Shown piece by piece: positions 16,926 to 23,550 of a DNA stretch of 38,377 nucleotides. The notes under the pieces were generated by a model. It saw only the letters and a program-made list of their open reading frames with translations. It was not told where the DNA came from and did no database searches. Position numbers and translations under genes: made by a program. Numbering within the stretch: the stretch's first letter is position 1; every line of letters begins with the position of its first letter. Source of the stretch: FCB group bacterium (GTDB lineage Bacteria; Zixibacteria; MSB-5A5; GN15; JAAZOE01); assembly GCA_024231695.1 (NCBI GenBank), contig JAAEQF010000562.1, positions 1 to 38,377 on the forward strand, written 5' to 3'.

Positions 16926-17777
16926 ATGGTTTCCGATAGCATATCAAGCATTTTGGAGAAACACAAAGACGGGCATGGGAGTATCATTTCGATACTCGAA
17001 GAAATTCAGGCCACACACAGCTATCTGCCACAGGAGGTTCTGGAGGCGGTGGCTGAAAAAACAGGACGCTCACTGGTTGACATCTATGGTGTGGCCACTT
17101 TTTACGGAGCTTTCAGCCTCCAGCCGCGGGGCAAACATTTGGTGTCGGCCTGCCTGGGTACAGCCTGCCATGTTCGGGGCGGTCCGGCCGTTGTGGCCGA
17201 GATCGAAAAGCAATTGGGCATCAAAGCCGGCGAGACCACTCCGGACCGTGAATATACTCTGGATGCGGTAAATTGCCTCGGTGCCTGTGCCTTGGGGCCG
17301 GTCATGGTCATTGACGGTCACTATTTCCCCAAGGTCGATATTTCAAAGGTAAAAGGTATTCTGGAACAGGCCAAAGAAGGGCTCGATAAGATTGAGGTTG
17401 AAACCGATCAGCGGATATTCCCGGTCGAGGTCAGCTGTTCCCATTGCAATCACAGCCTGATGGATCCCGAATTTATCCTCGACCGCCATCCGGGTATCAG
17501 AGTAACCATTTCCTTCGGCAACAAACACGGCTGGCTGGTTCTATCCAGTCTGTATGGGAGCTACCGGGTGCAATCTTTGCACAAGATTCCCGATGACACT
17601 ATCGTGAATGTTTTTTGCCCACATTGTCATGCCGAACTGATCGGCGGAGCCAAATGCCTCGAATGCGGGGCCTCGATGGTCCCCATGATCGTTCGTGGCG
17701 GCGGAGTAGTGCAGATCTGTTCCCGCCGGGGCTGCAAAGGACATATGCTGGATCTTAGCGGAGTGTCTGTAGCTTAA
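16926..17777 (+). CDS. nuoE: NuoE/HydC-like [2Fe-2S] subunit with zinc-ribbon C-terminus
   Basis: Residues 1-155 match the 24-kDa thioredoxin-like subunit of NADH dehydrogenases and bifurcating hydrogenases: VDIYGVATFYGAFSLQPRGK, then the four [2Fe-2S] cysteines Cys76, Cys81 (SACLGTACHVRGG), Cys117 and Cys121 (NCLGACALGP). It would pass electrons to or from the NuoF flavin of the next gene. Residues 165-283 are an addition absent from ordinary NuoE, with Cys pairs at 171/174, 221/224, 234/237 and 255/260, consistent with one or two zinc ribbons or another Fe-S site. ATG 16926 is chosen because GGAAGGA lies five bases upstream; a further in-frame ATG at 16839 has no such site. It is the first gene after the sigma-54 promoter. 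Confidence 0.9.
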   Translation: MVSDSISSILEKHKDGHGSIISILEEIQATHSYLPQEVLEAVAEKTGRSLVDIYGVATFYGAFSLQPRGKHLVSACLGTACHVRGGPAVVAEIEKQLGIKAGETTPDREYTLDAVNCLGACALGPVMVIDGHYFPKVDISKVKGILEQAKEGLDKIEVETDQRIFPVEVSCSHCNHSLMDPEFILDRHPGIRVTISFGNKHGWLVLSSLYGSYRVQSLHKIPDDTIVNVFCPHCHAELIGGAKCLECGASMVPMIVRGGGVVQICSRRGCKGHMLDLSGVSVA

Positions 17778-17814
17778 TGTTGACTGACCAATATATTTTG
17801 GGGGAGTGCTTCCC

Positions 17815-20800
17815 ATGAAAAGACTCACATCCGTGGATGAATTTGTTGGTTTGCGCCAACGCATCCTGAGTGAAAAAGACATACAGTACAAAATCCCGAC
17901 ATTGGTTGTATGCGCCGGTACTGGCGGACAGGCCAGCGGATCGAACGATGTCATGCGGATGATAAAAAAATATATGATTAAAATGAACCTGCGGGACAAG
18001 ATCGCCTTGCGGGTTACCGGGTGTCAGGGGTTCTGCGAAATGGACCCGTTTATACTTGTCGAACCGGGACACCAACTTTATCCCAAGCTGAAAATGGATG
18101 ACGTCTCGCGAGTAGTTGACGCCGCCCTGGGCGGGTATGTTGATGAGGGCTTGATTTACAAGGACCCCCGCGATAAAAAGGCCTTTCATACGCAGGACGA
18201 AATTCCCTTTTTCAAAAAACAGACTCGGACCATCCTCGGTAACAATCAGAAACTCGACCCGATTCGGATATACGGCTATATCGAAAATGGTGGGTATGCT
18301 GCGTTGGAAAAGGTGTTCCAGAAACAGGATCCCGAGTGGATTATCAACGAGGTAAAAATATCCGGATTGCGGGGTCGCGGCGGAGCAGGTTTCCCGACCG
18401 GCAAAAAATGGGAATTGGCCCGGGCATCAGAAGACAAGGATGAGATCAAATACATCGTCTGTAACGCCGACGAGGGCGATCCCGGAGCCTATATGGACCG
18501 CAGTCTTCTCGAAGGCAACCCCCACGCCATCATCGAAGGGATGGCCATTGCCGGGCTGGCCATTGGGGCTAAAGAGGGCCTTATCTATGTGCGCAGTGAA
18601 TATCCTCTGGCTATTAAACATGCCATTATCGCCCTCGGTCAGGCGCGGGACATGGGTCTTCTGGGCGACAATATTCTCGGCACCGGCATTGATTTTGACA
18701 TAAAGATTATTCGCGGAGCGGGTGCTTTCGTCTGTGGCGAGGAAACGGCCCTGATAAAATCGGTCGAAGGCTTTATCGGCGAACCACGCCAAAGGCCGCC
18801 TTACCCCATCACCAAAGGAATCGATGGCCATCCGACCTGTATCAACAACGTCGAAACCCTGGCCAATATCCCGGTGGTGATCAATCGTGGCGGCGAGGAA
18901 TTTGCCAAAATTGGTATCCCCGGCAATACCGGCACCAAAATCTTTTCCCTGGTCGGGAAAATCAAAAATACCGGATTGGTGGAGGTACCGCTGGGCATGA
19001 CCCTCGGCGAAGTCGTCTTCGACATCGGCGGCGGGCCGGTGGGCGAGGCCAAAATCAAGGCCGTCCAGACCGGTGGCCCTTCGGGGGGATGTATCCCGGT
19101 GGATAAATTCGACATTCCCATCAGTTATGACAGTTTGGCCCAGGCCGGCTCGATTATGGGTTCCGGTGGCATGATCGTTATGGATGAAAATACCTGCATG
19201 GTGGATGTGGCCAAGTATTTCATGAGCTTCCTCAAGGATGAATCCTGTGGCAAATGCTTTACCTGCCGCAAAGGAACCCAGCGGATGTATGAGATCCTTG
19301 AAGATATCACTAAAGGCAAGGCCACCCTCAAAGACCTGGATCTTCTCGAGGAACTGGCCATAACTGTCAGGGATACGACCATGTGTGGCCTGGGACAGTC
19401 GGCCTCGAATCCGATTCTGAGCACACTGCGCTATTTCCGCCATGAATATGAACGTCATATAATCGACAAACGCTGCGACGCCTTCGTTTGCAGCGATCTG
19501 GTCGGCCCACCCTGTCAGTCGGCTTGTCCATTGGAAACCGAAGCCTGGCGCTACACGGCCCATATTGCCCGCGGTGAATACGAGGAAGCCTATCAAGTCA
19601 TCCGCAAAGCCAATCCGTTCCCTTCAGTCTGCGCCCGTGTTTGTCATCATCCTTGCGAGATGCGCTGTCGAGCGGGCACCAGTGGCGGCGATCCGGTGGC
19701 CATCAGAGCATTGAAGCGATTCATCACTGATCGCACCGATCCATCCCAGTATAAGCCTGAGCGGGAGGATTGGCCCGAGGGCGATGCGCCGCGCGTGGCT
19801 GTGATCGGTTCCGGTCCGGCCGGTTTAACGGCGGCTCATTATCTGTCGCTGAACGGCTGTAAAATAACCGTGATTGAAGCCGAGAGCCATCCCGGCGGTA
19901 TGCTGACCTGCGCCATTCCGTCCTATCGTTTGCCGCAAGAAACGATTCAGAACGAAATCGACTCACTTCTCGATGAAAACATCGAAATCAAGTGCAATAC
20001 CGTTCTGGGCAAAGACCTGTCGGTCGATTCTCTACTTAAGGATGGGTATCAGGCTGTTCTGCTGGCCCTGGGTGCCCACAAGAGCCGGCCGCTGAAAATC
20101 GAAAACGAAGATATTGAAGGGGTTTTCCCCTCAATAGAATTCTTGAAGGAATACAACCTGCGCGGTTCCGGGCAAGCCAAAGGCCGGGTAGGTATTATCG
20201 GCGGCGGTAATTCGGCCCTCGATGCGGCCCGTATGGCCCTGCGTCAGAAAGATGTCGAAAAGGTGACCATTATATACCGGCGCACGCAGCAGGAAATGCC
20301 GGCCTTCGAAGAAGAGATCGAAGCGGCCGAGCAGGAAGGTATCGAAATCAGAACGCTGGTGAGTCCAGTGCGGATTATTTCCGAAAACAGCCATATCAGC
20401 AGTCTGGAATGTATTCGCAACGAACTCGGCGCCCACGATAGTTCCGGACGCCGTCGGCCGGTCCCGATCAAAGGTTCCGAACATTTAATCGATCTGGATA
20501 CTCTGATCGTGGCCATCGGCGAGGATTCCGGTGTGGATTGCATCGGTCCGGCTCATTCCAGCGGGATCGAGACCACCAAGTGGAACACGATCAAAGCTGA
20601 CCCGAAATCACTGATCACCAACCGCCCCGGCGTATTTGCCGCCGGCGATGTGGTGACCGGACCGAATACGGTGGTCGATGCCATCGCCGCCGGAAAACGG
20701 GCGGCGCGGATGATCAAGCATTACCTCCTTAAAGAGGAGATGGCCGAACCGATCCGCATGGCCAACGTGCCCGGCAAATATATCGCCCCGCTGGAAACGG

Positions 20801-21006
20801 ATCCGGGTGTCGAGCAGGCCAACGAACGGATCGAAGTGCCCCGGGCCTCGGTGGAATGGCGCAAACGCAATTTCGCCGAAGTCGAGGTTTCCCTGTCCGT
20901 CCGGGAAGCGGCCTGTGAGGCCCAACGCTGTCTCCGCTGTGATCTTGAGTTTACGCAGACGGAGGAAAAGGAAGAGAAGTCCGAGACAATAACGAAAGTG
21001 GTATAA
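17815..21006 (+). CDS. nuoF: NuoF-GltD fusion: NADH/FMN subunit joined to FAD/NAD(P) oxidoreductase
   Basis: The 1063-residue protein joins two enzymes. Residues 1-~555 are NuoF/HydB-like: an N-terminal thioredoxin-like domain, the FMN/NADH site (GRGGAGFPTGKKW near 186, CNADEGDPGAYMDR, GEETALIKSVEG), and a [4Fe-4S] site (SCGKCFTCRKGT plus TTMCGLGQ). Residues ~556-1063 are GltD/NfnB-like, with two Cys clusters (PPCQSACPLE; CARVCHHPCEMRC), FAD motif VIGSGPAGLTAAHYL near 660, NAD(P) motif GIIGGGNSALDAA near 792, and the closing AAGDVVTGPNTVVDAIAAGK. In the N-terminal domain the usual GTGC is GTGG, so one of four [2Fe-2S] ligands is lost while Cys33, Cys70 and Cys74 remain. ATG 17815 is chosen because GGGGGAG is eight bases upstream; GTG 17806 overlaps that site. 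It probably moves electrons among NADH, NADPH and Fe-S carriers. Confidence 0.92.
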   Translation: MKRLTSVDEFVGLRQRILSEKDIQYKIPTLVVCAGTGGQASGSNDVMRMIKKYMIKMNLRDKIALRVTGCQGFCEMDPFILVEPGHQLYPKLKMDDVSRVVDAALGGYVDEGLIYKDPRDKKAFHTQDEIPFFKKQTRTILGNNQKLDPIRIYGYIENGGYAALEKVFQKQDPEWIINEVKISGLRGRGGAGFPTGKKWELARASEDKDEIKYIVCNADEGDPGAYMDRSLLEGNPHAIIEGMAIAGLAIGAKEGLIYVRSEYPLAIKHAIIALGQARDMGLLGDNILGTGIDFDIKIIRGAGAFVCGEETALIKSVEGFIGEPRQRPPYPITKGIDGHPTCINNVETLANIPVVINRGGEEFAKIGIPGNTGTKIFSLVGKIKNTGLVEVPLGMTLGEVVFDIGGGPVGEAKIKAVQTGGPSGGCIPVDKFDIPISYDSLAQAGSIMGSGGMIVMDENTCMVDVAKYFMSFLKDESCGKCFTCRKGTQRMYEILEDITKGKATLKDLDLLEELAITVRDTTMCGLGQSASNPILSTLRYFRHEYERHIIDKRCDAFVCSDLVGPPCQSACPLETEAWRYTAHIARGEYEEAYQVIRKANPFPSVCARVCHHPCEMRCRAGTSGGDPVAIRALKRFITDRTDPSQYKPEREDWPEGDAPRVAVIGSGPAGLTAAHYLSLNGCKITVIEAESHPGGMLTCAIPSYRLPQETIQNEIDSLLDENIEIKCNTVLGKDLSVDSLLKDGYQAVLLALGAHKSRPLKIENEDIEGVFPSIEFLKEYNLRGSGQAKGRVGIIGGGNSALDAARMALRQKDVEKVTIIYRRTQQEMPAFEEEIEAAEQEGIEIRTLVSPVRIISENSHISSLECIRNELGAHDSSGRRRPVPIKGSEHLIDLDTLIVAIGEDSGVDCIGPAHSSGIETTKWNTIKADPKSLITNRPGVFAAGDVVTGPNTVVDAIAAGKRAARMIKHYLLKEEMAEPIRMANVPGKYIAPLETDPGVEQANERIEVPRASVEWRKRNFAEVEVSLSVREAACEAQRCLRCDLEFTQTEEKEEKSETITKVV

Positions 21007-21019
21007 GGGAAATCACAGT

Positions 21020-21697
21020 ATGATAAATATGAATCTAAACGGGCTCGATGTTTCGGTCGAAGAGGGCTCTACGCTTCTGGAAGCGGCCAACTTTTACGGC
21101 TTGCCGATTCCGACCCTGTGCCACATGGAGGGCTTGTCGCCCTACGGCGCCTGTCGTCTCTGCGTGGTCGAGATCGGGAAGGAACCGAACAGCCGGCTGG
21201 TTACATCCTGTACGTATCCGGTCGAAGAGGGCTTGATCGTGCGCACAGCCTCCAATCGAGTTTTACGAGCGCGCAAAATGATCCTCGAACTTCTGCTCGC
21301 TTCATGTCCGCAGTCCAAGATAATTCAAGATCTGGCCTCGGCGCATCAAATCACCCAACAGCGGTTCCGGCAGGAGCATGAGGATTGTATCCTCTGCGGC
21401 CTCTGTGTCCGTATGTGCGAAGAGCAAATGGTGGCCAAGGCGATCGGCTTTCGTGGCCGCGGGTCGAACCGCAGCATCGGGACGCCTTTTGACATCAAAT
21501 CCGATGTCTGCCGGCAATGCGGCGGCTGTATTTATGTCTGCCCCGCTTGCCAGCTCAGGTGTACTTTCACCGATCCGGACAAGGCTATCTGTGGCGGATG
21601 CGCCAATCTCAGTCCCCCCTGTGTAGAGAAGCAGGAATTTGAGGACATGATGTGCTACATGAGTCCCTGTGTTGCTTGCGAAATAATTAAAGAGTGA
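21020..21697 (+). CDS. Small Fe-S electron-transfer subunit (NuoG/HydA N-terminal type)
   Basis: The 225-residue protein begins with a plant-type [2Fe-2S] ferredoxin fold (Cys34, Cys45, Cys48, Cys63; IPTLCHMEG, GACRLCVVEIG, VTSCTYPV). It continues with two [4Fe-4S] ferredoxin motifs, CILCGLCVRMC and CRQCGGCIYVCP, and extra Cys in a C-terminal tail (ICGGCANL, CYMSPCVACE). This corresponds to the N-terminal electron wire of NuoG or iron hydrogenase HydA, without the molybdopterin-like or H-cluster domains. It lies 13 bp after the fusion gene and probably bridges the NuoE/NuoF flavin to the flavoprotein encoded next. It is not a hydrogenase by itself. The spacing of the first [4Fe-4S] group differs from the usual NuoG His-Cys3 site. 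Confidence 0.85.
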   Translation: MINMNLNGLDVSVEEGSTLLEAANFYGLPIPTLCHMEGLSPYGACRLCVVEIGKEPNSRLVTSCTYPVEEGLIVRTASNRVLRARKMILELLLASCPQSKIIQDLASAHQITQQRFRQEHEDCILCGLCVRMCEEQMVAKAIGFRGRGSNRSIGTPFDIKSDVCRQCGGCIYVCPACQLRCTFTDPDKAICGGCANLSPPCVEKQEFEDMMCYMSPCVACEIIKE

Positions 21698-21723
21698 AGA
21701 TAAATTCAGGAGGAATACAAACG

Positions 21724-23307
21724 ATGTCATTGTCACGAGTGAATGTTTCGGCCGCAACCCTTACGAAGAACCGGACCGAGGACTCTGTCGTTCCCGCTTC
21801 CGGTATGTGCGTCACCTGCGTGGACGGCTGTATTGGGATGTGTGAAATCGGTAAGTCCGCTTATCGCGGGCACGAAGTGATATACCCTCAGCCATTCGGC
21901 GTAATTACTACCGCCAGCGAAAAGAAGTACCCCGTCGATTATTCCCATTTGAACATCATGGGCGGCGTTATCGGTGCCGAGGGGATTGAGGCCGACAGTG
22001 ATAAGGCCGTTTTTTCCAACGTCGATCTGGGACTGACCTTTGGTCATGATAATGGCTTGAAGTTCCGCTACCCCTGGATTATCCCCGGGATCGGTTCCAC
22101 CGACATCGCCAAGAACAACTGGGAAGGTCTGGCCATTGGCACCGCTTTGGCCGGAACCGGTCTGACTATCGGCGAAAACGTGGTCGGCATGGATCCCGAA
22201 GCGGTTATCAAGGACGGCCGGGTCGTGGATACTGTGGACCTGAAGCGCCGGGTACGCCTGTTCAAAGACCATCAGAAAGATGGCTACGGTGCCATCATCG
22301 TCCAGGCCAATATCGAGGATACTCGTCTCGGTGTGCAGGAATATGCCATCGATTCTCTCGGTGTTGAATGGGTTGAACTGAAATGGGGACAGGGCGCCAA
22401 GAATATCGGCGGCGAAGTTAAAGTCCGCAGCCTCAAAAAAGCCCAAATGCTTTATGAACGCGGCTACGTGGTCCTGCCGAATCCGACCGATCCCAACGTG
22501 ATCAAGGCCTTTGAGCAGGGCAGCTTCAAGGAATTCGAGCGGCATTCCCGTGTCGGCATGGTATCCGAAGAATCCTTTGCCATCCGCGTCGAGGAACTGC
22601 GCGCGGCCGGCGCCAAATATATTTCATTGAAGACCGGAGCGTATCGGCCTGCGGCCCTGGCCCTGGCTCTTAAGTTCGCCTCCAAGTACAATATCGATGT
22701 TTTGACTATCGACGGCGCGGGCGGCGGCACTGGCATGAGCCCCTGGCGGATGATGAACGAATGGGGTATTCCCCCGGTCGAATTGCATTCGCTGACTTAC
22801 AACTATGCCAAAAAACTGGCTGATATGGGCCGGCATGTTCCGGCTATTGTCTTCGCCGGCGGTTTCACTTTCGAAGATCAGATTTTTAAAGGTTTGGCCA
22901 TGGGCGCACCGTTCGTAAAAATGATCGGTATGGCTCGCAGCCCAATCGCTGCCGCCATGGTCGGCAAAACACTTGGCCGCACCATTGAACAGCATCAAGT
23001 GCCCGTATACGTAGAACGTTTCGGAACCACCCGGGACGAAATCTTTGTAACCGCCGCCGAATTACGGAATGAGTTGGGTGACAAAGAATTCGAGAATCTG
23101 CCTACCGGCGCCATCGGTCTTTATACCTATTACGAGCGTCTTGGACAGGGACTTCGTCAGTTGATGGCGGGCAGCCGTAAATTCGCATTGGAGCATATGA
23201 CTCGCGATGATTTGTCGGCTTTGACTCCGCAGGTGGCCGATATTACCGGTCTGCCTTATTTAATGGATCTGGACAAGGAACAATCCGAGAAAATCCTGTC
23301 TGAATAA
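21724..23307 (+). CDS. Stand-alone glutamate synthase FMN domain (GltB2-type)
   Basis: The 527-residue protein matches the FMN-binding, (beta/alpha)8 central domain of glutamate synthase (COG0069 type): GADGIEAD-like VIGAEGIEADSD, IPGIGSTDIAKNNWEGLAIG, ELKWGQGAKNIGGEVK, the flavin/substrate loop TIDGAGGGTGMSPW near 331 and IVFAGGFTFEDQIFKGLAMG. It lacks both the glutaminase domain and the C-terminal GXGXG domain of bacterial GltB. The Cys trio that holds the [3Fe-4S] cluster of GltB is also absent after the FMN domain; instead an N-terminal group CVTCVDGCIGMC (Cys29, 32, 36, 40) may bind a cluster. ATG 21724 follows a strong AGGAGG at 21708; an in-frame GTG at 21694 overlaps the preceding stop. 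With its neighbours it suggests an amidotransferase-like or other flavin-dependent reductive step. Confidence 0.88.
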   Translation: MSLSRVNVSAATLTKNRTEDSVVPASGMCVTCVDGCIGMCEIGKSAYRGHEVIYPQPFGVITTASEKKYPVDYSHLNIMGGVIGAEGIEADSDKAVFSNVDLGLTFGHDNGLKFRYPWIIPGIGSTDIAKNNWEGLAIGTALAGTGLTIGENVVGMDPEAVIKDGRVVDTVDLKRRVRLFKDHQKDGYGAIIVQANIEDTRLGVQEYAIDSLGVEWVELKWGQGAKNIGGEVKVRSLKKAQMLYERGYVVLPNPTDPNVIKAFEQGSFKEFERHSRVGMVSEESFAIRVEELRAAGAKYISLKTGAYRPAALALALKFASKYNIDVLTIDGAGGGTGMSPWRMMNEWGIPPVELHSLTYNYAKKLADMGRHVPAIVFAGGFTFEDQIFKGLAMGAPFVKMIGMARSPIAAAMVGKTLGRTIEQHQVPVYVERFGTTRDEIFVTAAELRNELGDKEFENLPTGAIGLYTYYERLGQGLRQLMAGSRKFALEHMTRDDLSALTPQVADITGLPYLMDLDKEQSEKILSE

Positions 23308-23380
23308 TTCCCGCTGAGATTAGTGGGTGAGGATGGGGAAGGCAATTGACTCGGATATGAGTTAATAAAGGTTGAATGAT

Positions 23381-23412
23381 CCGGCCGATGGAATTTAAAA
23401 ACCACCGGTCGG
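23381..23412 (+). promoter_or_regulatory. Stable hairpin in the leader of the PEP-binding gene
   Basis: CCGGCCGATGG and CCACCGGTCGG pair over 11 positions (nine Watson-Crick, one G-U, one A-C mismatch) around a 10-nt A/T loop. A second small stem, CCCGG/CCGGG, follows near 23437. There is no T run, so it is not a classic terminator. It may be an attenuating or mRNA-stabilising structure between 23307 and 23551. I recognise no riboswitch class. Confidence 0.4.
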
Positions 23413-23550
23413 AGAAGTTACCGTTTCCCGGACAAGGGCCGGGAGAGGCGCTCGGTAAATTTCGAATCTAAGGCAATCGGAGGGTTGGTTCGACTGACTA
23501 TGCCATCGTGAATCCGATCGTTTTCCTTAACACTCAAGGAGAGTGCTGGA

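Noticed and set aside
18427..19596. 389-codon open frame on the minus strand
   Set aside because: It lies fully antisense to the NuoF part of the fusion gene and reflects its GC-rich codon use; no family motif and no ribosome site.
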